Origin: Candidatus Aminicenantota bacterium | GTDB taxonomy: Bacteria; Acidobacteriota; Aminicenantia; UBA2199 | Assembly (NCBI GenBank): GCA_030639705.1 | Contig: DAOWKX010000164.1 | Location: 1-6,252 of the forward strand | Length of the DNA stretch: 6,252 nucleotides | Direction of reading: 5' to 3' | Shown here: piece by piece, positions 1 to 6,252 of the stretch | Numbering within the stretch: the stretch's first letter is position 1 | How the letters are laid out: each line of letters starts with the position of its first letter | The notes under the pieces: model-generated | The model's input: only the letters and a program-made list of their open reading frames with translations | What the model was told of the DNA's origin: nothing | The model's database searches: none | Position numbers and translations under genes: made by a program

Positions 1-25
1 GATTATTACAGTACCTACTTTATAT

Positions 26-53
26 TTGACATATTAAATAATTCACATTTAAC
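26..53 (+). promoter_or_regulatory. Candidate sigma-70-type promoter for the VWA gene cluster
   Basis: A perfect TTGACA -35 box lies at 26-31. The best -10 candidate at normal spacing is TTTAAC at 48-53 (16 bp spacer), which matches only four of the six TATAAT positions, so the -10 is weak. It sits about 45 bp ahead of the start codon at 99 in A/T-rich non-coding DNA, the right place for a promoter of the three-gene cluster. In DNA this A/T-rich a chance match is possible. Confidence 0.35.
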
Positions 54-87
54 AAAAATCGTAAAAAAACTCCAAGAAAAAGGACAA

Positions 88-93
88 GTGAGG
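88..93 (+). promoter_or_regulatory. Ribosome binding site of the first VWA gene
   Basis: GTGAGG ends five bases before the ATG at 99. It is a partial match to the Shine-Dalgarno consensus. It supports this start, as does the signal peptide that begins at this Met. It is weaker than the sites of the next two genes. Confidence 0.55.
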
Positions 94-98
94 TTAAA

Positions 99-1256
99 AT
101 GATTGACACAGGTAAAAAAGCGATTTGGATTTTCTTGATTATGGTTTGCTCATTCCAGGTCATCCCGGCCGATACACCCAGGGTCTGGTTCAGTTCACCC
201 CAAAATGATGATATGTGGATCAGGGAAAAAAAAATAGAAGTTCGATTGCAGAATATCGATGCCAAAAAAATTCGCTCGGTTGAAATCTATCTGGATGGAA
301 AATTCATAAAAGAGTTTAAATCACCCCCCTATACCATGACCTATAATTTCGGCCAGCTGCCTAAAAACCGGTCCTTAAGGGTGCTGGTAAAAGATATCCA
401 TAAAATCGTCATCCTGGAACGGGAAATCAAATCCTACCATTTTGACGATACCCGCATAGTTGATGTGGCCCAGGTGGTTGTACCGGTTGTGGTGACCGAC
501 CAGAACGGATATTATATCAAAGATCTCAAAAAAGATGACTTTGTTATTACGGAAGAGGGTGTTATTCAAGAGATTACCTATTTTGCCAAAAAAGGAAAAA
601 CCAAATTCAACCTGGCCCTGCTCATGGATATCAGTTCATCCATGAAAGATAAAATCGGTGATGTCAAGGATGCGGCCAAAATTTTTCTGGAAGCTTTGAT
701 CAGTAAAAATGATAAGGCCATTATAATCATGTTTAACCATGAAGTTTTCGAAGATACGGATTTCACCAATAACATCGATGAGCTGATTAATTCTTTATCC
801 ATTGCTTTTCCCTTCGGTGCCACGGCTCTCTATGACGCCATTGCCTATTCCATCAAATTATTACGGGGGATTCCGGGCCGCAACATCATTATTCTTTTTT
901 CAGACGGAGAGGACAACAGTTCATATATAGATCCCTACTCACTGATCAAGAAAGTGGAAAAATCCAATTGTGTAATTTATTCAATAGGTAAAAGAACAGC
1001 GTTCTTTGATGATATTCGCTATCAGGACATTTTAAAGAATATTTCGGTTTCTTCCGGCGGCATTACCTTCATGTTTGATGATGTAAGCGACATTCCTGCC
1101 ATCTATCGTGAGATCCGTAGAGATATAAGAGCCAAATATATAGTTCAATTCAAGCCCAAAAAGAAAGGCAAACTGAAAAGGTTTCGAAAAATTACTGTCA
1201 AGGTCAAAGGAAAGAAGAGATACAAAATTCGAACCATTAAGGGCTATTATTACTAA
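99..1256 (+). CDS. Exported VWFA-related protein with Ig-like module and intact MIDAS VWA domain
   Basis: The protein is 385 residues. Residues 1-24 read as a Sec signal peptide (basic start, hydrophobic WIFLIMVCSF, likely cleavage after IPA), so the product should be exported. Residues 28-110 look like a bacterial Ig-like module (VEIYLDGKFIKEF, SPPYTMTYNF). Residues 121-165 form the beta module that precedes VWA in VWFA-related (TIGR03436-type) proteins, with the typical LKKDDFVITEEG. The VWA domain spans about 170-350. All MIDAS elements are present: DISSS (D177, S179, S181), T242 in GATALYDAI and D269 in LFSDGED, so divalent-metal-dependent ligand binding is expected. The end (SSGG, then YIVQFKP, a Lys/Arg-rich strand and terminal GYYY) is the usual family C-terminus. 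It is the first gene of a likely three-gene operon. The ligand cannot be read from the sequence; protein-protein or surface adhesion is the usual family role. The family call is firm and the specific function unknown. Confidence 0.9.
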   Translation: MIDTGKKAIWIFLIMVCSFQVIPADTPRVWFSSPQNDDMWIREKKIEVRLQNIDAKKIRSVEIYLDGKFIKEFKSPPYTMTYNFGQLPKNRSLRVLVKDIHKIVILEREIKSYHFDDTRIVDVAQVVVPVVVTDQNGYYIKDLKKDDFVITEEGVIQEITYFAKKGKTKFNLALLMDISSSMKDKIGDVKDAAKIFLEALISKNDKAIIIMFNHEVFEDTDFTNNIDELINSLSIAFPFGATALYDAIAYSIKLLRGIPGRNIIILFSDGEDNSSYIDPYSLIKKVEKSNCVIYSIGKRTAFFDDIRYQDILKNISVSSGGITFMFDDVSDIPAIYREIRRDIRAKYIVQFKPKKKGKLKRFRKITVKVKGKKRYKIRTIKGYYY

Positions 1257-1275
1257 GAAATTATATCACTTCATT

Positions 1276-1282
1276 AAGGAGG
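1276..1282 (+). promoter_or_regulatory. Strong ribosome binding site of the second VWA-like gene
   Basis: AAGGAGG is a full Shine-Dalgarno match, four bases before the ATG at 1287. It fixes the start of the second gene. Only 30 bp separate the two genes and no terminator hairpin lies between them, which supports co-transcription. Confidence 0.8.
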
Positions 1283-1286
1283 AACC

Positions 1287-2897
1287 ATGAATAAAAAAAT
1301 TATATTTATTTTGATTATGCTACTAGGAGTATATCCTCTGTTGATTTGTCAACAAGAAGAGGAACCAATCAAAGAAAAAGTTGAGGTGGTGAATGTTGAA
1401 GTGCCGGTTCGGGTGCATTACAAAGGAAGGCCGGTCGATAATCTCAGCAAAGATGACTTTAAGGTATTTGAGGGGAAGAAACTCCAGACCATAAACGGAT
1501 TCTTTATCAAAAAGAAAAAAATCGGAACCCTGACCACCAGGCCTGAGTCCGGCCAGGACCAGACCCTGGCGGGACGCTACTTTGTGCTGATCTTTCAGAC
1601 CACTGACTACAATGATGATTTTAAAAAGGGACTGGATTATCTCTTCAATGAAATTATCAGTGAGTCAGACCAGCTACTGGTGATTGTCAATAAAAAAACC
1701 CAAGCATTTCACAATCTGGAAGAAAAAAATCTGGTCCGGGAAGACATCGAAAGAATGATAAAAAACGAAAGCCACTATGATCGACTTTTAATGTTTCAGT
1801 ATATAAAACAGATTGAACAGGAATTGAACATGGCCAAATTTGAAACCGAACTCAGACGAAGCACAAGATCTGATTCTTCTTCAAGAGTAGTGCGTACCGC
1901 ACAATCACACTATATTGTCAAGGAATTTTTGACCAAGTATTTAATAATCTGGAATGACTACAAGACCAAGTATTTGATTCCGGATATTGAGCAGTACCAT
2001 AAATTTTCCAGACTCTTGGAAAAAATCAACAGGGAAAAATGGGTGATAAACTTTTATCAGATGGAATTGTTTCCCAGAATTATCATGCCCAGTGATACCC
2101 GGAGGATACTGCGAAATTTGATCGCTGAATTGCAAATCAGTACCAATCAAGAAAAGGTAACTTTTGCCAGAATTATAAATAAGCTACTCAATGAAATTAA
2201 CCGGGCCCTGAAAATATCCAATGATTTCCCTTCCGAAGAAGTCAGCCGAATTTTCTCCAGGGTAAACGCCATTCATCATTCGATATTTATTCGGACCAAC
2301 ATTCCTTCCCTGATACAGGATATCGATTATATTCGGATGGCCAGCGACCTGGAAGCAAACCTGAATCAAATATGCAAGCAAAGCGGGGGTATACTGGTTA
2401 ATTCTAAAAAAGTTGACCTGGCATTGGACGCCATCAGTAAGGAGCAAGACATCTATTATCTGCTAACCTATGCACCGGCGAATCCGGATAAAATCGGAAA
2501 GATCAAGGTGAAAGTAAATAAAAGAAGGCATAAGGTTTTCTATGATGACTCCCTCGGGACCGGCCTTTTGCCCAGGGAAACAGAGCTTGAAGTGGTTAAG
2601 GGTCCGCCGGTCAAGATTAAAAAAGCTTCCTTTAAAGATAAAACACTTACCCTGACTCTGACCGATTTCTATATGAAAAAGGATCTCGGAGGCAAACTCA
2701 ATCTCCGGGTTCGTATCAAAAACAGGCAGGATATCACTGTTTTTGACCAGAGCAAAGATTTAAACGCCAAACAGAAACAGGTCAGCCTGTCCCTGAATTT
2801 TGGCGGAATCGGAAAGGGTAAATATGATATTATTATTGACGTAAAAGACCAGTTCACCCAAAAAACCGACAGTGAAATCATTCAGATAAACATGTAA
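1287..2897 (+). CDS. Exported VWFA-related paralogue lacking MIDAS, with helical insertions (536 aa)
   Basis: An N-terminal signal sequence (residues 1 to about 21, KKIIFILIMLLGVYPLLI) predicts export. Its Cys21 follows LLI, a poor lipobox, so lipoprotein status is doubtful. Residues 31-75 are the VWFA-related beta module (VNVEVPVRV, LSKDDFKVFEG). Residues 98-137 match VWA strand 1, helix 1 and strand 2 (YFVLIF, DQLLVIVN), but the DxSxS motif reads QTTDY. Residues about 185-325 hold mostly helical sequence not found in the neighbouring canonical VWA protein, around the core KWVINFYQ (251-258). That core could replace the strand that normally ends in SDG. The Ser-rich patch near 191-200 is absent from the next paralogue. 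Residues 332-410 return to the family pattern (SIFIRTN, QSGGILV, YYLLTYAP). Residues 428-536 form an extra beta-rich domain (LTLTLTD, GKYDIIIDVKD), perhaps Ig-like. Metal-dependent adhesion is unlikely; a structural or partner role is inferred. Its closest relative here is the next gene. Confidence 0.85.
   Translation: MNKKIIFILIMLLGVYPLLICQQEEEPIKEKVEVVNVEVPVRVHYKGRPVDNLSKDDFKVFEGKKLQTINGFFIKKKKIGTLTTRPESGQDQTLAGRYFVLIFQTTDYNDDFKKGLDYLFNEIISESDQLLVIVNKKTQAFHNLEEKNLVREDIERMIKNESHYDRLLMFQYIKQIEQELNMAKFETELRRSTRSDSSSRVVRTAQSHYIVKEFLTKYLIIWNDYKTKYLIPDIEQYHKFSRLLEKINREKWVINFYQMELFPRIIMPSDTRRILRNLIAELQISTNQEKVTFARIINKLLNEINRALKISNDFPSEEVSRIFSRVNAIHHSIFIRTNIPSLIQDIDYIRMASDLEANLNQICKQSGGILVNSKKVDLALDAISKEQDIYYLLTYAPANPDKIGKIKVKVNKRRHKVFYDDSLGTGLLPRETELEVVKGPPVKIKKASFKDKTLTLTLTDFYMKKDLGGKLNLRVRIKNRQDITVFDQSKDLNAKQKQVSLSLNFGGIGKGKYDIIIDVKDQFTQKTDSEIIQINM
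2017..2076 (+). repeat. Copy 1 of a 60-bp near-identical segment shared by the two VWA-like paralogues
   Basis: This 60-bp stretch matches 3678-3737 without gaps. By hand count 54 of 60 bases agree. It encodes LEKINREKWVINFYQMELFP, the best conserved part of the two proteins. It is a shared coding segment rather than a mobile repeat. Confidence 0.75.
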
Positions 2898-2980
2898 AAT
2901 TAAAGGCAAGAGAGTTTTTTTTAAAATATTAAATCTAACTTTCAAACCGGCCTGTGAGTATTAGAAATGGAGGTAAATGA
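2898..2980 (+). other. 83-bp spacer between the two VWA-like paralogues
   Basis: The spacer is A/T-rich and has a run of eight T at about 2916-2923, but no G/C-rich stem precedes the run, so it does not look like an intrinsic terminator. I see no convincing promoter pair. It ends in the ribosome binding site of the downstream gene. Read-through transcription is the simplest reading. Confidence 0.5.
2969..2974 (+). promoter_or_regulatory. Ribosome binding site of the third VWA-like gene
   Basis: GGAGGT lies six bases before the ATG at 2981. An overlapping ATG at 2977 is in another frame and meets a stop after two further codons, so 2981, which begins the signal peptide, is the real start. Confidence 0.8.
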
Positions 2981-4567
2981 ATGGGTAGAATACTCTTAAT
3001 CATAACTATCATATATTCTCTTTCTTTTGGAGTTCAGTCCCAGGAAGATGAAATCACCACAACCGAAACCGTTTCAGTGGTCAATGTCGAGGTCCCGGTA
3101 CGGGTATTTTTAAAAGGAGAAGCAGTTGATTATCTGAAAAAAAGTGATTTTAAATTATATGAAGGCGGAGAGGAACAGGAAATTAACGGATTTTATTTAA
3201 AGAGAAAAAAAATCAGGATTCAGAATCAATCGCCAAAACTTGAAAAAAGGGGGATAACCCTGAAACCCCGTTACTTTGTTCTGGTTTTTCGCATCACCAA
3301 ATTCAATGAACAATTACAGAAAGGACTAGACTATATATTCGATAATATATTGAATGAATATGATCAATTGATGGTGTTCATCAACAACAAGAGCGTATTT
3401 TTCAAAAGTCTGTCAAACATGAAAAGCGCTCGGGAAATCCTCATGAAAGCCATGAAGGAGGAAAGTCAGAAAGCCAGGTTTCGGCTTTTAAAATACCTGA
3501 AAAAAGTGGAAGACGAATTGAGCCTATCCAGAATCCAATCACTGTTAGGGAGGGGAGATTATCATCTGCCGGATGAAATCGTCCGTTTTCTCCAGAAATA
3601 CCTTCTGATATGGGACGATTACAGCCGCAATTACCTGACTCCCAATATAGATAGCTATTATTATTTTTCCCGGCACCTGGAAAAAATCAAAAAGGAAAAA
3701 TGGGTGATCAATTTTTATCAGATCGAAATGTTTCCCAAACTGAGCATAACCGGACAATTAATGGAACAGGTCAGGGACCTGGTCGGGGCTATGCAATCCA
3801 GCTTCAGGCCGGAAGACAATGTCAAGGCCAAAACCATTTCCGCACTCCTCCGTGATATTGACAGCGCCCTTCATACCACCAAAAACTTCCCCGGAGATGA
3901 AATCAGTAAGCTGTTTTACAAGGTCGATGCCACCTTCCATACCATCCTCATTTTCGTCAACCATGGTTTACTCCACCAGGACCTTCAGTACAAAAGGATA
4001 TCCACCGAAATTGAGAGCAGCCTGAGAGAAATCACCAAACGGACCGGCGGCAGCCTGGAGGCAACCGGAAATCTGGAAAAAGCACTCGACAATATTGAGG
4101 ATAAAGAGGATATTTATTATATATTAACCTATGCGCCTCGAAATTCTCAAGAAGTCGGTAAGGTAAAAGTCGAAGTAAAAAATAAAAACTACCGGATCAT
4201 TTACGATGACCAGATGAGAGCTGATTACATCATGTCTTACCTGAAGCGAAAAAAATTGGAAATACCTGATATACACATAAAATCAATGACATTTGAAAAT
4301 AATGCCCTTTCCTTCATTATTGAAAACTACCTGCAAAAAGAACAGAATAAAAAAAACACGGGTCATATCCAGGTAAAGATTCAGATCCAGGATCCCCATA
4401 ACCAGATCTGTTATGATAAGGTAAAAACCATAACCACCCAGCAGAATTCTTTTTCTATTTCAATCAAGTTCCCCTGGATGAAAAAGGGGCGGTATGACAT
4501 TATTCTTCAGGTAACCGATATGTTGAGCGGCAAAAGTGCTTCGGATTTTTTACAACCCACAATATAG
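2981..4567 (+). CDS. Exported VWFA-related paralogue lacking MIDAS, sister of the preceding gene (528 aa)
   Basis: Residues 1-20 are a signal peptide (ILLIITIIYSLSFGVQS, probable cleavage before QEDE). The protein aligns end to end with the product of the gene just upstream. Shared parts are the beta module at 32-75 (VNVEVPVRV, KKSDFKLYEG), the VWA-like strand YFVLVF at 98-103 followed by RITKF where DxSxS should be, and QKGLDYIF then DQLMVFINN. The large helical middle (about 165-320) contains FLQKYLLIWDDY and EKWVINFYQIEMFP, followed by ILIFVNH, RTGGSLE and IYYILTYAP (to about 386). A C-terminal beta domain lies at about 428-528 (HIQVKIQIQD, GRYDIILQVTD). None of the three MIDAS motifs is present. 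It is shorter than its sister mainly because it lacks the Ser-rich patch. It is the last gene of the putative operon and ends 14 bp from the convergent aldehyde dehydrogenase gene. The family call is solid; the molecular role is unknown. Confidence 0.85.
   Translation: MGRILLIITIIYSLSFGVQSQEDEITTTETVSVVNVEVPVRVFLKGEAVDYLKKSDFKLYEGGEEQEINGFYLKRKKIRIQNQSPKLEKRGITLKPRYFVLVFRITKFNEQLQKGLDYIFDNILNEYDQLMVFINNKSVFFKSLSNMKSAREILMKAMKEESQKARFRLLKYLKKVEDELSLSRIQSLLGRGDYHLPDEIVRFLQKYLLIWDDYSRNYLTPNIDSYYYFSRHLEKIKKEKWVINFYQIEMFPKLSITGQLMEQVRDLVGAMQSSFRPEDNVKAKTISALLRDIDSALHTTKNFPGDEISKLFYKVDATFHTILIFVNHGLLHQDLQYKRISTEIESSLREITKRTGGSLEATGNLEKALDNIEDKEDIYYILTYAPRNSQEVGKVKVEVKNKNYRIIYDDQMRADYIMSYLKRKKLEIPDIHIKSMTFENNALSFIIENYLQKEQNKKNTGHIQVKIQIQDPHNQICYDKVKTITTQQNSFSISIKFPWMKKGRYDIILQVTDMLSGKSASDFLQPTI
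3678..3737 (+). repeat. Copy 2 of the 60-bp segment shared by the two VWA-like paralogues
   Basis: Counterpart of 2017-2076, encoding LEKIKKEKWVINFYQIEMFP. Of the six base differences, two are silent (Ile, Asn) and four change amino acids conservatively (N/K, R/K, M/I, L/M). Confidence 0.75.
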
Positions 4568-4581
4568 TAAAAAATCGGATT

Positions 4582-6204
4582 TCACCATTTGTCTTTTCTC
4601 TTTCGATTTAAGAAAAGATAGCCGGCAAAATATTTCAAGGTTTGGGGAATGGCAGTCAATCGCTTTATCAGTTTGATACTGAATAAAAAATTCATCCCCT
4701 TTTTCATGGCTTTAATCATTTTCTCACCATAGGGAAACCACCAGAACTTCTGAAGACGGAACTGGGTGTCGATACAAATGTATTTAATATTGACCATTTC
4801 ATCCAGACCCTTCTGGCCATGAGTCCAGCCAATTCCGCTCTTTTTTACACCGGTCCAGCTGGCTTCAGAAATACCAAAGGAAACCACGGAATCATTGACC
4901 ATAACCGATCCGGATTCAATTTTCCTGGAAATGGCCTGACCTTTTTTCAGATTCCGGGTCCAGACAGAAGCAGCCAGACCGAAACTGGATTTATTGGACC
5001 ATAAAACCGCCTCATGGACATCTGAAACCGGAATCACATGAATTAAAGGGCCAAAAATCTCCTCATCCGGTACCCGGGGCCGGGATTTGCCCCAGAGTAT
5101 TACGGTTGGCTCGAAAAAATACCCGGTTCTGGAATCCATTATCTGCCCCCCGGCCAGTATTTTCCCTCCCCTTTCAACAGCACTGGCCACCACACTGGCC
5201 ATTTTTGACAACTGCATATCCGTAGCCACCGGGCCCAGGTCAATATCCGGATCCAGGCCGTCTCCAATCCGCAACTTCTCAACCTTTCTCAGCAGTAATT
5301 CAATGAAAGGATCTAAAATACATTGCTCTACATAAACCCGTTCAATGGAATTACAGTTTTGGCCACAATTATTAAACCCACCCCATAAAATCCCGCTGGT
5401 ACAATTCTCCAAATCGGCATCCTCACAGACTATGGCCGGATCATTCCCCCCCATTTCCAGGACCACGCTTTTCAGGGATTGAGCTGCCCGGCTCATTACC
5501 TTTTGTCCGACTTCGGTACTCCCGGTAAAAAAAACCTTTTCCACCGCAGAATCCACCAGAGAACGCCCACAGGAGGCATAACCGTGTACCACCTGAAAAA
5601 CCCCCTCGGGAACACCGGCATCATGGAGTAATTTTTGAATTTCCATCCCCATCAAGGGAGTGATTTCAGAAGGCTTAAAGACCACTGTGTTTCCGGCCAA
5701 TAATGCCGGAACAATACCCCCCATCGGAATCAACAGAGGCCAGTTCCAGGGTGAGATAATCCCCATTACCCCCAGGGGCTCAAAAACAATCAAACTCTTT
5801 CTTCTTTTAAAAAAAAGATTGTGAAGGTGAAGTGAATGGTTCCGAAGAAATGTTTTGGAATTTCTGACATAATAATCCATCAAATCAATGGTTCCGACCA
5901 CTTCCAGGGACAATGATTCAACCAGGGGCCGGCCCATTTCCTCGGTAATCAGTCTGGCAACTGATTCTCCCTTATTCAGCAATAATTGCTGTGCCCGCTT
6001 CATGATCTTCATCCGCTTATCCAGCCCCAGGTTTCTCCAGCTGGAAAAACTGTCTCTTGCTCGTTGAACAGCAACATCGATCTCTGTGGGGGAGGATATT
6101 TTTACCTTCCCGCAACATCCACGGGTAACCGGGTTTATGGAGGAGATAAATTTATCCCTTTGATTTGAATTATTTCGATTATCATCCTTGATCTGCTCAA
6201 TCAT
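4582..6204 (-). CDS. NAD(P)+-dependent aldehyde dehydrogenase with C-terminal extension
   Basis: A 540-residue member of the ALDH superfamily, which oxidises aldehydes to acids with NAD(P)+ through a cysteine thiohemiacetal. Visible motifs are PWNWP with the oxyanion Asn154, the coenzyme-binding Lys177 in FKPSE, and FTGST (226-230) in the Rossmann fold. The general base is Glu250 in LEMGGNDP, the nucleophile Cys284 in GQNCNS, and EEIFGP holds Glu382 and Phe384. All catalytic residues are present, so it should be active. The GQNCxSxERVYV context resembles the ALDH22/MSC7-like branch more than the usual GQxCTA, but this is from memory of motifs. Residues about 481-540 extend beyond the ALDH core and are basic and hydrophobic (FWWFPYGEK, FLFSIKLIKRL, final NRKRKDKW), possibly peripheral membrane attachment. 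There is no signal peptide, so it is cytoplasmic or on the inner membrane face. The start ATG at 6204 lacks a good Shine-Dalgarno site, but no better in-frame start is visible. The substrate is not predictable, and no neighbour suggests a pathway. Confidence 0.92.
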   Translation of the reverse strand: MIEQIKDDNRNNSNQRDKFISSINPVTRGCCGKVKISSPTEIDVAVQRARDSFSSWRNLGLDKRMKIMKRAQQLLLNKGESVARLITEEMGRPLVESLSLEVVGTIDLMDYYVRNSKTFLRNHSLHLHNLFFKRRKSLIVFEPLGVMGIISPWNWPLLIPMGGIVPALLAGNTVVFKPSEITPLMGMEIQKLLHDAGVPEGVFQVVHGYASCGRSLVDSAVEKVFFTGSTEVGQKVMSRAAQSLKSVVLEMGGNDPAIVCEDADLENCTSGILWGGFNNCGQNCNSIERVYVEQCILDPFIELLLRKVEKLRIGDGLDPDIDLGPVATDMQLSKMASVVASAVERGGKILAGGQIMDSRTGYFFEPTVILWGKSRPRVPDEEIFGPLIHVIPVSDVHEAVLWSNKSSFGLAASVWTRNLKKGQAISRKIESGSVMVNDSVVSFGISEASWTGVKKSGIGWTHGQKGLDEMVNIKYICIDTQFRLQKFWWFPYGEKMIKAMKKGMNFLFSIKLIKRLTAIPQTLKYFAGYLFLNRKRKDKW

Positions 6205-6234
6205 TTATATCAACGTTTCTCATTAACAACAATT

Positions 6235-6240
6235 ATTATA
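6235..6240 (-). promoter_or_regulatory. Possible -10 box upstream of the aldehyde dehydrogenase
   Basis: Read on the minus strand, this is a perfect TATAAT about 30 bases ahead of the start codon. A -35 box would lie beyond the window end, so the promoter cannot be confirmed. The surrounding DNA is nearly all A/T, which makes chance matches likely. Confidence 0.3.
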
Positions 6241-6252
6241 ATATTTAATAAA

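Noticed and set aside
1340..1354. Lipoprotein signal (LLIC) at the start of the second gene's product
   Set aside because: The residue before Cys is Ile rather than Gly/Ala/Ser, and the sister protein has an ordinary signal peptidase I type site (VQS before QED) at the same place.
2916..2923. T8 run between the second and third VWA-type genes as a terminator
   Set aside because: No stable stem lies directly upstream, so it is read as A/T-rich spacer sequence.
3819..4025. Open frame of 68 codons inside the third VWA-type gene in another frame
   Set aside because: Its Ser/Pro-rich product has no recognisable features, and it overlaps a strongly supported coding region. The same applies to the other short overlapping frames on either strand.
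4592..4618. Inverted repeat TCTTTTCT/AGAAAAGA as an intrinsic terminator
   Set aside because: The stem is A/T-rich, lies within the dehydrogenase coding sequence, and is not followed by a T run on either strand.
6229..6252. A/T palindrome (ATTATAAT) at the window end as an operator
   Set aside because: It is short, sits in near-pure A/T sequence and is cut by the window edge, so it cannot be told from chance.

Overview
The window holds four intact protein-coding genes and no RNA gene, mobile element or CRISPR array that I can see. Three co-directional plus-strand genes (99-1256, 1287-2897, 2981-4567) encode exported proteins of the VWFA-related type (the family of TIGR03436, abundant in Acidobacteriota and Aminicenantes-like bacteria). 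A fourth gene on the minus strand (4582-6204) converges on them and encodes an NAD(P)+-dependent aldehyde dehydrogenase. The A/T-rich intergenic DNA, moderate-to-low GC coding sequence, clear Shine-Dalgarno sites and repeated VWFA-related genes suggest a bacterium, plausibly a low-GC member of Acidobacteriota/Aminicenantota. That placement is inference from gene content, not from a phylogenetic marker.

Layout. Positions 1-98 carry a TTGACA box and a Shine-Dalgarno site but no gene. The first gene encodes a signal peptide, an Ig-like module, the short 'V.V.D..G..I..L.K.DF.I.E.G' beta module and a VWA domain with its complete MIDAS metal site. After 30 bp, and then again after 83 bp, come two paralogous proteins of about 530 residues. 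These keep the same N-terminal module and the same C-terminal end of the VWA fold, but the MIDAS residues are gone. They also carry large, mostly helical insertions around a very conserved EKWVINFYQ core and an added C-terminal beta domain. The aldehyde dehydrogenase ends 14 bp from the last of these genes. It has all the catalytic residues plus a basic/hydrophobic C-terminal extension of about 60 residues.

Working together. The three VWA-type genes probably form one transcription unit and may act together in the periplasm or at the cell surface, with one metal-dependent adhesion-type VWA protein and two 'pseudo-VWA' partners. This is inference from spacing, shared modules and shared signal peptides; no substrate or partner can be read from the sequence. 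The aldehyde dehydrogenase has no evident functional tie to them. The most interesting element is the pair of MIDAS-less, insertion-bearing VWA paralogues next to a MIDAS-intact relative.
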